Notes: a model not told the origin generated them from the sequence alone. A stretch of 64,000 nucleotides of DNA from Sphingobium lactosutens (GCF_013393185.1 NZ_QJQX01000036.1:1-64000); one strand, 5' to 3'. Shown: positions 17,266-27,936, numbered from the stretch's first letter. Numbers and translations: made by a program.

Positions 17266-19323
17266 CTAGAAGCGCGCCCGAACACCGGCGTAGAAGGCGC
17301 GGCGCTCCACGGGGTAGAAGCTGGCGCTGCCTTCGTCGGCGGCGGTGGCGGGATTGTCGGGCGTGTAGCGGACCAATGCACTGATATCGCCGATCGCGCG
17401 CTTGCCCGTCAGGTTACGGGCATCGAGGAACAGGGTGACGCCATCGCGCACTTGCGCCTGCGCGGCGAGGTTGAGCAGCGCGTAGCTGCCGACCCGCTTC
17501 GTGTTGGCATAGTCGACCCAGGCGCCTTGCGGCAGCCATTCCATGGACGGCGAAATAGACAATCGATCGGTACCGATTTTTAATTCTACCCGGTAAAAAT
17601 TACGCGGCACGACCGGCAGGCTGTTGTCGCCGAACTGCGCATCGTCGCGGAAGCGGAAATCGCTATATTGCCAGACTTGGCGCAGGCTGGCCCAAGGGGT
17701 CAGGGTCAGGTCGAGTCCCGCCTCGATCCCCTGATGCCGGGTGCGATCAGCATTGAAGGTGGCGGCGGGAATGGTGCCGGCGACGACGCTATATTGCAGC
17801 ATCTCTCCGCTGATGTCGGCGCGATAGAGGCTGATGTCCCAGGCGGCGATGCCCAGCCGCCCACGCGTGCCGATTTCCGCCGTCCATGCCTTTTGCAGGC
17901 CGACCGGCGTGAAGCCCGGAGCGCCACCGGCGGGGGTCTGGCTGAGTTCGCCGAAGCCCGGCATTTCCACAGACCGGCCGTAATTGGCATAGACTTGCAG
18001 CGCCTGCGACGGCTGGTAGAGCAGGCCCAGCTTGGGCGCGAAACTGTCGAAATCCGCGTCTCCGCTGCGGGCCGAGACGAAGCGGTTGACGATGCGGCGC
18101 TCGCCATGGCTGTAGAGGCCGCCGCCGATCAGCCAGAGGTTCGGCACGGGCGCGATGCGGACCTCGCCATAGCTGTTGATCGTCTGCGCGGTCTGTCGGG
18201 CATTGGCGGTGATCGCCCCGCGTCGCCCCGCGACATTGACGAATTGCCGCGCCTCGACCTTGCCGAAGCGGGCCTGACTGCCGAGGGTCAGTTCGACCGG
18301 CATCCCGCCCAGATCGCCCGCCAGATCGAGGCTGGCGAACAGGCCGCGATCCTCCGATTTCTGGTCGATCACCTGATAGATGGGGTGGAGCAGGCTCTTG
18401 CTATTATAGAAGACGCCGAAGGCCAGGCTGCCATTGCCCAGATCCACGCTGGTGCAGTTCTGGAGACGAAGCGAATCGATGTCGCGCGCCTGATCGCCGG
18501 TGAAGTTGCCTTTGCCGGGATTGGCGAGCGCATCCTTCTCGCTCAAAGCGCCTGCCAGATGTTGGCGGATGGTCTGGGCGCTCACGTAGAAGCGGGTTTC
18601 GACCCGGTCGCTCAGTTTCAGCCCGGCATTGGCGTTGAAGCGCAGCGCCTTGCGGTCGCCATGGGCGCGGTCGCTGTCGGATCGGTCGCCCGCGACAGCG
18701 ACATAGACATCTCCGCGATCATCGGCATGACCGTAGGCGATCTTGCCGCGCTGGGTATCGAAGCTGCCGCCGTCAAAGCGCAATTCGAAGCCCGGCGCGC
18801 TGGGGCCGGTCGGCGTCACCGCGTTGATCGCGCCGCCCAGAGTCGATCCGCCAAAGCGCAGCGCATTAGCGCCGCGATAGACTTCCAGATGCTGGAAGAG
18901 CTGAGGATCGAGTTCCTGGAAATCGCCATTATCGTCGGCGGCGTTGATCGGGATGCCGTCCTGCAACAAAGTGAGGCCGCGCATATGATAGCCGCGCGAC
19001 AGGCCGGAACCGCGGATCGAGATGCGGACCTCCTGCCCGAAGCGCGGCTGGGTATAGACGCCGGGCGAGAAGGCCAGCGCATCGCGGAGCGAGACGGCGA
19101 CTTTATTCCCGAATTCCTCCGCCGCGACGACATCGACGCCGCCGGGGGTTTTCTGGACGCGAGTGGCGACTTCCTCGACGATGGGGCTGGCGGTGACGAT
19201 GATCGCGCTCTGATCCGCCTCCTCGGCGAAGGCGGGAATGGCGGACAGGATGAGAGCGCACAGCGGCAGGCTGCGCACGGCATGAATGGGACGCATGAAT
19301 CTGGTAACTTTCTGAAATAGCAT
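17266..19323 (-). CDS. TonB-dependent outer-membrane receptor
   Basis: A 685-residue TonB receptor. It has a signal peptide (LPLCALILSAIPAFAEEA), a TonB-box-like IIVTASPIVEE, a plug domain (GGVDVVAAEEFGNKVAVSLRD through RGLTLLQDGIP and GGAINAVTPTG) and a beta-barrel ending in aromatic FYAGVRARF. The ligand is not evident. A DUF2946 protein upstream hints at a metal such as copper, by analogy with DUF2946-receptor pairs. Candidate start codons are ATG 19323 and MRPIHAVRS ten codons later. Confidence 0.9.
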   Translation of the reverse strand: MLFQKVTRFMRPIHAVRSLPLCALILSAIPAFAEEADQSAIIVTASPIVEEVATRVQKTPGGVDVVAAEEFGNKVAVSLRDALAFSPGVYTQPRFGQEVRISIRGSGLSRGYHMRGLTLLQDGIPINAADDNGDFQELDPQLFQHLEVYRGANALRFGGSTLGGAINAVTPTGPSAPGFELRFDGGSFDTQRGKIAYGHADDRGDVYVAVAGDRSDSDRAHGDRKALRFNANAGLKLSDRVETRFYVSAQTIRQHLAGALSEKDALANPGKGNFTGDQARDIDSLRLQNCTSVDLGNGSLAFGVFYNSKSLLHPIYQVIDQKSEDRGLFASLDLAGDLGGMPVELTLGSQARFGKVEARQFVNVAGRRGAITANARQTAQTINSYGEVRIAPVPNLWLIGGGLYSHGERRIVNRFVSARSGDADFDSFAPKLGLLYQPSQALQVYANYGRSVEMPGFGELSQTPAGGAPGFTPVGLQKAWTAEIGTRGRLGIAAWDISLYRADISGEMLQYSVVAGTIPAATFNADRTRHQGIEAGLDLTLTPWASLRQVWQYSDFRFRDDAQFGDNSLPVVPRNFYRVELKIGTDRLSISPSMEWLPQGAWVDYANTKRVGSYALLNLAAQAQVRDGVTLFLDARNLTGKRAIGDISALVRYTPDNPATAADEGSASFYPVERRAFYAGVRARF

Positions 19324-19365
19324 GACGAAGCGCGCGCCAACGAAGGCACGGCCGAACGGTGAATT

Positions 19366-19776
19366 TCAGAAACCCAGTGGTGGCCCCAAGGCCGGCGGCG
19401 GCGGCGCGGCGAGGCGAGCGATCAGGCCCGTCTTGAGCGCAAAGGCAATCGGACCGAAGGCCAGTTGCCAGGCGGGCAACGGCAGGTCCGCCAGCACCAG
19501 TGGCGGCACAACCGGCTGGACCGAGGCGGCGAAGGGACAATGCTGCTGCCCTGCCATGCCATCGTCGCGGCCATGATCGCGCCGCTCGGGCGCCATGCCG
19601 CGATCGACCACGACATTGACGGGACCGGTGCCGGTGCAGAGCGTGACGACGACGCCGCGCTCCGTCCGCACCGGCATGAAGCCAGAGGGCGCGACAAGTT
19701 GGATGGCGAGGACCAGCAGCGCCAGCGCGGCCAGCAAGCCACGCGCGCCTTCGCTCTGTCTGATCGCCCCCATCAT
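19366..19776 (-). CDS. DUF2946-family protein
   Basis: Small exported or membrane-anchored protein of about 136 residues. It has an N-terminal hydrophobic segment (GLLAALALLVLAIQLVAPSG), then VVVTLCTGTGPV and a Cys/His cluster (GQQHCPFAASV), the features of DUF2946. A second hydrophobic stretch runs from VVPPLVLADLPL. I use the ATG at 19776 (MMGAIRQSEGARG); the frame is open to 19854. It ends 42 bp before the TonB receptor and probably heads that operon. The conserved Cys and His suggest metal binding, which is inference. Confidence 0.65.
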   Translation of the reverse strand: MMGAIRQSEGARGLLAALALLVLAIQLVAPSGFMPVRTERGVVVTLCTGTGPVNVVVDRGMAPERRDHGRDDGMAGQQHCPFAASVQPVVPPLVLADLPLPAWQLAFGPIAFALKTGLIARLAAPPPPALGPPLGF

Positions 19777-19859
19777 CGCGCTGCCGTAGCGGCTTGGCCC
19801 TTGCCTGTCACTGAGGCAAAAGGACCATGAAAGCGAAACGGGACTCTCTTTCACTCACC

Positions 19860-19875
19860 TTGACGTAAACGTAAA
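19860..19875. promoter_or_regulatory. LiuR/MerR-type operator
   Basis: TTGACGTAAACGTAAA is an imperfect palindrome (TTkACGT-AA-ACGTmAA form) 19 bp before the MerR gene. It closely resembles operators I recall for LiuR-type MerR regulators of branched-chain and acyl-CoA catabolism. Its position in the divergent gap could let it act on merR-acd and on the DUF2946 side. Confidence 0.65.
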
Positions 19876-19894
19876 GCGAGGCTACATCGGCATC

Positions 19895-20302
19895 ATGGAC
19901 AAGCGCAGCAGCATCGCCGGCATTGAACTGCCCGACCATAGCGAACGGCAGAGCTACACGATCACCGACCTTTCGGAGGAGTTCGGCGTCACTGCGCGGG
20001 CGCTGCGCTTCTACGAGGATGAAGGATTGATCTCGCCCGAGCGGCAGGGCCTGTCCCGCATCTATTCGCGCCGCGACCGCGCCCGGCTCGCCTGGATCTT
20101 GCGGGGCAAGCGAGTCGGCTTCAGCCTCACCGAGATCCGCGAGATGATCGACCTGTATGACGCCGACGAAGGTCATGAAGAACAGCGTCGCGTGACCGTG
20201 GACAAATGCCGGGCGCGCATCGACCTGCTGACGCGGCAGAAGGACGATATCGATGCCGCCATCGCCGAACTCGCTGCCTTTGTAGAGACCATCGAAGAAT
20301 AA
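19895..20302 (+). CDS. MerR-family transcriptional regulator (LiuR-like)
   Basis: DNA-binding regulator of 135 residues with a MerR winged helix: [44 protein letters not shown] in sequence positions about 22-64 (motif core [10 protein letters not shown]). It is followed by a dimerising coiled coil to the C-terminus ([19 protein letters not shown]). No metal-binding cysteines are present, which argues against a metal sensor and for a LiuR-like role in acyl-CoA degradation. It lies 44 bp before an acyl-CoA dehydrogenase and just after an ACGT-based operator, so autoregulation and control of that gene are likely. Confidence 0.9.
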   Translation: MDKRSSIAGIELPDHSERQSYTITDLSEEFGVTARALRFYEDEGLISPERQGLSRIYSRRDRARLAWILRGKRVGFSLTEIREMIDLYDADEGHEEQRRVTVDKCRARIDLLTRQKDDIDAAIAELAAFVETIEE

Positions 20303-20346
20303 TCCCTCCCCGCCGGGAGTCCCGAAAAACATGTCAGGAGAAGATC

Positions 20347-22149
20347 ATGCCCAGCTATGCCGCCCCCATTCGTGATACCCGCTTCGTGCTGGACCATGTC
20401 GTCGGGCTGGACCGCTATGCCAATCTGCCTGGCTTCGAAAATGCCACACCCGATCTGGTCGAGGCGATCCTGGCCGAGGGCGGCAAGCTGGCGGCGGAGA
20501 TTCTCTTCCCGTTGAACGCCGTGGGCGACAAGGAAGGCTGCACCCGCAATCCTGACGGCAGCGTGACCACGCCGACCGGCTTCAAGCAGGCGTTCGACAC
20601 CTATGTCGAGGGCGGCTGGACGACGCTGCACGGCCCGACCGAATATGGCGGCCAGGGCCTGCCCAATGTCGTCGCGGCGGCCGTGGGCGAATATGTGCTG
20701 TCGTCCAACCACAGCTTCGAAATGTATCATGGCCTGACCAGCGGCGCCGTTTCCGCCCTGCTCGCCAAGGGCAGCGACGAGCTGAAGCAGAAATATGTCC
20801 CCAACATGGTGTCGGGCAAATGGACCGGCACGATGAACCTGACCGAGCCGCATGCCGGCACCGACCTTGGCCTCATCAAGACCAAGGCCGTGCCCAATGC
20901 CGATGGCAGCTACGCCATCAGCGGCACCAAGATCTTCATTTCCGCCGGCGAGCATGACCTGTCGGAGAACATCATCCACCTCGTCCTCGCCAAGACGCCG
21001 GGCGCGCCGGACAGCAGCAAGGGAATCTCGCTGTTCGTCGTACCCAAATTCTTCGTCAACGAAGACGGGTCGCCGGGCGAGCGCAATGCCGTGTCCTGCG
21101 GCTCGCTGGAGCACAAGATGGGCATCCACGGCAACGCCACCTGCGTCATGAACTATGACGGCGCGACCGGCTGGATCGTGGGCGAGGAGAATAAGGGTCT
21201 CGCCGCCATGTTCATCATGATGAACGCCGCGCGCATGTGGGTCGGCATGCAGGGGCTGGGTCAGGCCGAGATCGCCTATCAGAATGCGGTTCACTATGCC
21301 CGTGACCGCCGGCAGGGCCGTGCGCTGACCGGTCCCAAGGAGCCGGACGAAAAGGCCGACACGCTGTTCGTCCATCCCGATGTGCGCCGCATGCTGATGG
21401 AGGCCAAGGCGCTGACCGAAGGGCTGCGCGCGCTGATGCTGTGGGGCGCCCTGCAGGTCGACCTGGCCCATCAGGCCGCGACCGAGGAAGAACGGCAGGC
21501 GGCCGACGATCTGGTCCAGCTGCTGACGCCGGTGCTCAAGGGCTATGGCACCGACAAGGGCTTCGACGTCACCGTGATGGCGCAGCAGGTGTTCGGCGGC
21601 CATGGCTATATCTGGGAAAATGGCGTCGAGCAGTATGTGCGCGACGCGCGCATCGCCCAGATCTATGAAGGCACCAATGGCGTGCAGGCGATGGACCTGG
21701 TCGGCCGCAAGCTGCCGATGAACGGCGGGCGCGCGCTTCAGGGCTTCCTCAAGATGGTCGGTGACGAAGTCGCCGCAGCCAAGGACAATGAGAAGCTGGC
21801 GGGCATCGCCGACGCGCTGGAAAAGGCCAGCGGCCAGCTGGGCGCGGCGACCATGTGGCTGATGCAGAACGCCATGAAGAACCCCGACAATGCCGGGGCG
21901 GGCGCGCATCATTACATGCACATCCTGGGCATCGTGGCGACCGGCCTGATGTGGCTGCGCATGGCCAAGGCCGCCGCTACCCTGATCGAGGCGGGTGACG
22001 GCGACGCCAAATATCTGGAAGCCAAGCTGGTGACGGCGCGCTTCTTCGCTGAACGGATCATGCCCGATGCGGGATCGCTGCGCCGCAAGATCGAGGGCGG
22101 CGCCGATGCGCTGATGGCGCTCGATCCGGACATGTTCCTGGTCGCCTGA
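20347..22149 (+). CDS. Acyl-CoA dehydrogenase (DmdC/FadE-type, about 600 residues)
   Basis: FAD-dependent dehydrogenase that introduces a 2,3-double bond into an acyl-CoA. The ATG at 20347 follows AGGAG. The N-terminal [19 protein letters not shown] is the typical extension of the large ACAD class. FAD and substrate regions are [19 protein letters not shown] and [11 protein letters not shown]. The segment [20 protein letters not shown], then [18 protein letters not shown], contains the probable catalytic glutamate. Length is 600 residues with the extra C-terminal domain. Chain length or branched specificity is not readable. The adjacent LiuR-like regulator suggests branched or medium acyl-CoA. 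Confidence 0.92.
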   Translation: MPSYAAPIRDTRFVLDHVVGLDRYANLPGFENATPDLVEAILAEGGKLAAEILFPLNAVGDKEGCTRNPDGSVTTPTGFKQAFDTYVEGGWTTLHGPTEYGGQGLPNVVAAAVGEYVLSSNHSFEMYHGLTSGAVSALLAKGSDELKQKYVPNMVSGKWTGTMNLTEPHAGTDLGLIKTKAVPNADGSYAISGTKIFISAGEHDLSENIIHLVLAKTPGAPDSSKGISLFVVPKFFVNEDGSPGERNAVSCGSLEHKMGIHGNATCVMNYDGATGWIVGEENKGLAAMFIMMNAARMWVGMQGLGQAEIAYQNAVHYARDRRQGRALTGPKEPDEKADTLFVHPDVRRMLMEAKALTEGLRALMLWGALQVDLAHQAATEEERQAADDLVQLLTPVLKGYGTDKGFDVTVMAQQVFGGHGYIWENGVEQYVRDARIAQIYEGTNGVQAMDLVGRKLPMNGGRALQGFLKMVGDEVAAAKDNEKLAGIADALEKASGQLGAATMWLMQNAMKNPDNAGAGAHHYMHILGIVATGLMWLRMAKAAATLIEAGDGDAKYLEAKLVTARFFAERIMPDAGSLRRKIEGGADALMALDPDMFLVA

Positions 22150-22174
22150 TCCGACGACCATATTCAGTCAAGCG

Positions 22175-22202
22175 AAGGGCGGCCCTATGGTCGCCCTTTT
22201 CG
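22175..22202 (+). terminator. Rho-independent terminator after acyl-CoA dehydrogenase
   Basis: AAGGGCGGCC, loop CTAT, GGTCGCCCTT (one G-T pair), followed by a T run, 26 bp after the stop codon. Confidence 0.85.
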
Positions 22203-22215
22203 TTCATTCCTTATC

Positions 22216-22259
22216 GTGATTTCCGAGCCGTGAAATGTGCCATTTCACTCGAAATCACT
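22216..22259. repeat. Nested palindromic repeat, family D copy 1
   Basis: Outer arms GTGATTTCCGAG and CTCGAAATCAC enclose an inner perfect hairpin TGAAATG-TGC-CATTTCA. A closely similar copy lies in inverse orientation at 59622-59665. It sits just after the terminator of the acyl-CoA dehydrogenase. Confidence 0.7.
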
Positions 22260-22265
22260 TGTGGA

Positions 22266-22415
22266 TCAGGCGGCGAGCGGCAGCTGTTCCTCGACCGGAG
22301 CCGGGGTGACGTCGTCGGCGACAGGCGCCTTCGTCCTGTTGAGCGCAGCAATATAGCGCTCGGCAGAAACGACATCACGGCGATAGGCGAAATAGAGCGA
22401 CAACAGGGAAAACAT
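22266..22415 (-). CDS. Hypothetical small protein
   Basis: A 49-codon frame beginning MFSLLSLYFAYRRDVVSAER. A GAGG lies 8 nt before the ATG at 22415. The amphipathic N-terminus, a basic middle and an acidic proline-rich tail (PVEEQLPLAA) look protein-like, and codon third positions are mostly G/C. I do not recognise a family. The frame is open upstream to 22475. It lies alone between repeats on the opposite strand to both neighbours. Coding is plausible but not shown. Confidence 0.45.
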   Translation of the reverse strand: MFSLLSLYFAYRRDVVSAERYIAALNRTKAPVADDVTPAPVEEQLPLAA

Positions 22416-22609
22416 CTTACAGCCTCGATTGGGAATTTGCTGCGTTGCAGCATCGCAGCCTATCTGCGCTTCCATGGGCTATTTCGCAAATGCAATACGA
22501 TCGAAGGCGATTGCAGGAAATGTATCCCTGCCTGACCGAGCGGGTGACGGAGAAGTGGAGGAAATAACTCGGGCGGGTTCGAAACGAGCAGGAGCGGACA
22601 TTCAATGTC

Positions 22610-22688
22610 CGTAACCCAGCGAAGGCTTGCATCTCAGGCCATGTCGCGCGACCTCGCCTGAGACACCAGCCTTCGCTGGGGTGACGGC
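22610..22688. repeat. Palindromic repeat, family A (CCAGCGAAGGCTTG / CCAGCCTTCGCTGGGG)
   Basis: Arms ACCCAGCGAAGGCTTGC and CACCAGCCTTCGCTGGGG, with inner ATCTCAGGC / GCCTGAGAC, form a long imperfect palindrome ending in TGACGG. Just before it is a 15-bp hairpin, GGACATT-C-AATGTCC (22596-22610). The remainder of the 22416-22786 gap shows no further feature. Confidence 0.7.
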
Positions 22689-22786
22689 TAAGAAGAGAGG
22701 ACGTGGCCTGTCCCCGACCTACCCATCTTCACCATTCCCACGCGGCAGCCTAGCAATCGATCGCGTCCGCCATTAGGCATTCGGAC

Positions 22787-24079
22787 ATGAGCAATCCGTC
22801 GAACGACGCCGGCCCCCCGCCCGCATCCTCCCGAACCCTGGGCCTTGCCGCCTGCATCGCGCTGGTCATGGGCAATATGATCGGGTCGGGCGTGTTCCTG
22901 CTGCCGGCCAGCCTTGCACCGTTCGGATGGGACGCGGTCGCGGGATGGGTGTTCACCATTGCCGGCTCGCTGGTGCTGGCCCTCGTCATCGCGCGGCTGA
23001 CCGTGGCGATGCCCGACGCCAACGCATCGCAGATGATCGCGCGCGCCTATGGCCCGCTGGCGGGCTTCGCGATCGGCTGGATCTACTGGATCTCGATCAT
23101 CATCACCAACGTCACCATCGCGGTGGCGGCGACCGCGAACCTCAGCAGCGTGGTGCCCGCGCTGGCCGAGCCGGGCGTGGGCGCGCTCTGTTCGATCGCC
23201 TTTCTCTGGGCGATGACCGGCGTCAACCTGATCGGCGCGCGGGCGGCGGGGCTGACGCAGATCGGCACGACGATCATCAAGCTGATCCCGATCATCGTCG
23301 TGCTCATATTGCTGGTGCTGATCCTGGGCAGCGGCAAGGCGGAGGTTGTCCCCTTCCCCGCACAGGGCCTGACCGGTGCAGGCATCACCGCATCGGCGGC
23401 GCTGACCCTATGGGCGCTGCTGGGCTTCGAATCCGCCAGCGTCGCGGCCGACAAGGTCCGCGATCCGGCGCGGACCATCCCGCGCGCAACGCTGATCGGC
23501 ACGGCGGCGACCGGCTTCATCTATCTGGTGGTCTGTTCCGGCATCGCACTCACCCTTCCGGCGGCGGAAACCCAGACCGGATCCCCCTTCGGCGCGTTCG
23601 TCAGCCATTACTGGTCGGCGGGGCCAGCAAGTTTCATCGCCATCTTCGTGGTGGTGAGCTGCCTTGGCGCGCTCAATGGCTGGACCCTCTTGCAAGGCGA
23701 AGTGCCGCTGGCGATGGCGCGGGCAGGCGAGCTGCCGCGCTGGCTGGCAGGCACCGATGCCAGGGGGACACCCCGGCGCGGGCTGATCCTGTCAACCGTG
23801 CTGGCCAGCCTGATGCTGGTGGCGAACAGCCTGCAGGGACTGGTGGCGCTGTTCACCGCGATGGCGCTGCTGGCGACGTCGGCGACGCTGTGGCTTTATG
23901 TCGGCTGCGCACTGGCGAGCCTGCGCTTCCGGCTGGTGGTGCCGGCGGCGCTGATCGGCCTTGGCTATGCGCTCTGGACGCTATGGGGGGCGGGGCTGGT
24001 GGCCAGCGGGTCCAGCATCCTGCTGATGCTGGCGGGCCTGCCCTTCTACTGGTGGGCGCGGCGGGGCCAGCGCGCATAA
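22787..24079 (+). CDS. APC-superfamily amino-acid permease (AdiC-like)
   Basis: Twelve-helix inner-membrane transporter of 430 residues. The TM1 signature ALVMGNMIGSGVFLLPASLA is nearly that of arginine/agmatine antiporters, and TM6 contains LWALLGFESASVAADKVRDP, which is also typical. Cytoplasmic loops carry arginines, and the C-terminus ends in WWARRGQRA. Substrate could be a basic amino acid, but no decarboxylase partner lies nearby. It is monocistronic and convergent with dnaJ across a strong terminator. Confidence 0.85.
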   Translation: MSNPSNDAGPPPASSRTLGLAACIALVMGNMIGSGVFLLPASLAPFGWDAVAGWVFTIAGSLVLALVIARLTVAMPDANASQMIARAYGPLAGFAIGWIYWISIIITNVTIAVAATANLSSVVPALAEPGVGALCSIAFLWAMTGVNLIGARAAGLTQIGTTIIKLIPIIVVLILLVLILGSGKAEVVPFPAQGLTGAGITASAALTLWALLGFESASVAADKVRDPARTIPRATLIGTAATGFIYLVVCSGIALTLPAAETQTGSPFGAFVSHYWSAGPASFIAIFVVVSCLGALNGWTLLQGEVPLAMARAGELPRWLAGTDARGTPRRGLILSTVLASLMLVANSLQGLVALFTAMALLATSATLWLYVGCALASLRFRLVVPAALIGLGYALWTLWGAGLVASGSSILLMLAGLPFYWWARRGQRA

Positions 24080-24121
24080 AAAAGGGCTGCCCCCGCCCTG
24101 GCGGGAACAGCCCTCCTTTTC
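24078..24121. terminator. Bidirectional terminator between permease and dnaJ
   Basis: AGGGCTG (24083-24089) pairs with CAGCCCT (24108-24114) around an inner CCCGCC/GGCGGG stem. An A run on the left and CCTTTT on the right let it serve both convergent genes. Confidence 0.85.
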
Positions 24122-24135
24122 CCGTGGGAAGAGGA

Positions 24136-25278
24136 TCAATCCCCCCACAATTCCTTGAGCTTGGAGAAGAAGCCCGTCGATTGCGGGCATTCCTCGCCGG
24201 TTTCCGTCTCGCGGAAGGCTTCGAGCAGTTCCTTCTGCTTGGCGCTGAGCTTGGTCGGCGTCTCGACATCGACCTGGATGACGAGGTCGCCCTGCCCGCG
24301 TCCGTTCAGCACCGGCATGCCGGCGCCGCGCTGACGGATCTGCTTGCCCGACTGGATGCCGCTCGGAATCTTGATCTCATGCCGCGAGCCGTCGAGGCCC
24401 GGCACTTCGATCACGCCGCCCAGCGCCGCCGTAGTGATGCTGACCGGTGCGCGGCAGAAGAGCGTCGTGCCGTCGCGTTCGAAGATCGAATGGCGCTTCA
24501 CATGCAGGAAGATATAGAGGTCGCCCGCAGGCGCGCCACGCGCGCCGGCCTCGCCCTCGCCCGACAGGCGGATGCGGGTGCCTTCGTCGACGCCGGCCGG
24601 AATATTGACCGACAGCGCCTTGGGCTTGTCCACGCGCCCCTCGCCCCGGCAGGAGCGGCAGGGGCTTTCGATCACCTGGCCCGCGCCATGGCAGGACGGA
24701 CAGGTGCGCTCGACCACGAAAAAGCCCTGCTGCGCACGAACCTGGCCATGGCCGCCGCAGGTGCCGCAGCTCTTGACCCCGGTGCCGGGCTGCGCGCCCG
24801 ACCCGTCGCAGCTTTCGCAGGCCGCCGACACCTCGATCTGAATCTCGGTCTGCTTGCCATGATAGGCTTCGTCGAGCGTGATCTCCATATCGTAGCGCAG
24901 ATCCGCGCCACGGCGCTGCTGCTGGCGGCCACCGCCGGCGCCGCCGAACCCGGCCTGGCCGAAGATCGTCTCGAAAATATCGCCAAGGTCGGAAAAGCCG
25001 CCCGCGCCGCCGCGGAACCCACCACCGCCGCCGCCACCCGACTGGGCGTTGGTATAGGCCGCATGACCATAACGGTCATAGGCCGCGCGCTTCTGCGGGT
25101 CTTTCAAGCACTCATAGGCTTCGGAAACCGCCTTGAACCTGGCCTCGCTGTCGGTGCATCCCCCGGTCTTGTCCGGGTGATATTTCATCGCCATCTTGCG
25201 ATAGGCGCTCTTGATGGCTCCGCCATCAGCTGTGCGCTCGACTTCGAGCAGCTCGTAATAATCAACTTCGGTAGTCAT
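24136..25278 (-). CDS. dnaJ: Chaperone protein DnaJ
   Basis: Hsp40 co-chaperone of 380 residues that stimulates DnaK. Domains in order: J domain (YYELLEVERTADG, HPD in MKYHPDKTGG), a glycine-rich linker (GGGGGGFRGGAGGF), four CxxCxGxG zinc repeats (CESCDGSG, CGTCGGHG, CPSCHGAG, CRSCRGEG) and the C-terminal substrate-binding domain. The start is ATG 25278 (MTTEVDYYELL). Six extra codons upstream are unlikely to be translated. It lies about 100 bp downstream of dnaK on the same strand, with a small family B repeat fragment in between, and is probably cotranscribed. Confidence 0.96.
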   Translation of the reverse strand: MTTEVDYYELLEVERTADGGAIKSAYRKMAMKYHPDKTGGCTDSEARFKAVSEAYECLKDPQKRAAYDRYGHAAYTNAQSGGGGGGGFRGGAGGFSDLGDIFETIFGQAGFGGAGGGRQQQRRGADLRYDMEITLDEAYHGKQTEIQIEVSAACESCDGSGAQPGTGVKSCGTCGGHGQVRAQQGFFVVERTCPSCHGAGQVIESPCRSCRGEGRVDKPKALSVNIPAGVDEGTRIRLSGEGEAGARGAPAGDLYIFLHVKRHSIFERDGTTLFCRAPVSITTAALGGVIEVPGLDGSRHEIKIPSGIQSGKQIRQRGAGMPVLNGRGQGDLVIQVDVETPTKLSAKQKELLEAFRETETGEECPQSTGFFSKLKELWGD

Positions 25279-25351
25279 ATCGCCCCCGGCGCGCACGGTC
25301 CCCGGCTTCGCCCCGAACGGTCGCGCTGGTCAAGGACCATGCCGTCCGCAT

Positions 25352-25370
25352 GAGGCGAAGTCGAGAAGCG
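25352..25370. repeat. Family B repeat fragment between dnaK and dnaJ
   Basis: TGAGGCGAAGTCGAGAAGCG matches the GAGCGAAGTCGAGA core of the family B elements at 40.1 and 44.1 kb, without a matching second arm. Confidence 0.4.
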
Positions 25371-25381
25371 TTTCATCGGGC

Positions 25382-27289
<1,908 letters not shown>

Positions 27290-27377
27290 CTCTTCCTCTT
27301 GTAACCCCAAATATACTCAGCGGTTGACGGCCCCATACCTCACAAAAGCGCCAAGGCAAGGCCGGTTTGCACGAGGG

Positions 27378-27405
27378 ATATAGGCGCGCTTTCGCTTGGC
27401 ACAAG
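27378..27405 (-). promoter_or_regulatory. Sigma-32 (RpoH) type promoter of dnaK
   Basis: On the minus strand CTTG (27405-27402) is followed by 17 nt and CCTATATC (from 27384 downward). This fits the alphaproteobacterial RpoH consensus (CTTG, 17-18 nt, CYTATNT), with about 85-90 nt of leader to the dnaK ATG. Confidence 0.7.
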
Positions 27406-27462
27406 AAGCGGGTGCGATTACCTATGCATAGAAGCCAGAACGGGACAGTCATGGAGTATCGG

Positions 27463-27936
27463 ATGCGCGCGCTTTTTGCCCTTTTCGCTCTTGCCGCGCC
27501 CCTTCTCGTCAGCGGCTGTGGCGATCCCGCGCCGACCTATGTCGACCAGGCCTGGATTCGCCTGTCGCCCAACAAGGCAATGCCGTCGGCCGGCTATTTC
27601 GTCGCCCATGGCGGCGATGCGGGTACGCAGTTGCGCGGCGTCATCACCGACTATGCGCTCAAGGTCGAGATGCATGAAAGCCTGACGAAGGACGGGATGA
27701 CGACGATGGAGCGTATCGACAGCGTCGACATCCCCGCCAAGGGCAAGGTCGCCTTCGCGCCGGGCGGCAAGCATCTGATGCTCTTCGGCATCAACGATAC
27801 AGCGATCAGCCGGGGCAAGATGCAACTGACCTTCCTGATGGCCAATGGCGACCGGCTGCTGGTCGACGCGCTGATCCGCAAGCCCGAGGCCGCCGCTGCG
27901 CCCGCGCCCAAGGCCGACGACGCTGCCGGGCATTGA
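27463..27936 (+). CDS. Copper chaperone PCu(A)C family lipoprotein
   Basis: Periplasmic Cu(I) chaperone thought to deliver copper to cytochrome oxidase CuA/CuB centres. The start at 27463 has GGAG 6 nt upstream and opens a lipoprotein signal (MRALFALFALAAPLLVSGCG). The ATG 12 nt earlier is the alternative. The metal motif is seen as VEMHESLTKDGMTTMERI and GGKHLMLFG (the M/H...M...HxM arrangement). The tail is alanine/proline rich. Length is 157 residues. It is divergent from dnaK, and its stop overlaps the start of the next gene. Confidence 0.88.
   Translation: MRALFALFALAAPLLVSGCGDPAPTYVDQAWIRLSPNKAMPSAGYFVAHGGDAGTQLRGVITDYALKVEMHESLTKDGMTTMERIDSVDIPAKGKVAFAPGGKHLMLFGINDTAISRGKMQLTFLMANGDRLLVDALIRKPEAAAAPAPKADDAAGH

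Noticed and set aside
15801..19320. Two long plus-strand frames opposite the FAD protein and TonB receptor
   Set aside because: Both mirror codon-biased genes with well-conserved motifs; no independent ribosome sites or families.
20173..22161. A 662-codon minus-strand frame opposite the acyl-CoA dehydrogenase
   Set aside because: Antisense shadow of a gene with complete family motifs.
22927..25353. An 808-codon open frame on the plus strand across the permease and dnaJ
   Set aside because: It is the +1 frame of the permease gene continuing antisense to dnaJ; arginine/glycine/aspartate-rich translation with no domains. Long antisense frames are expected at this G+C content.
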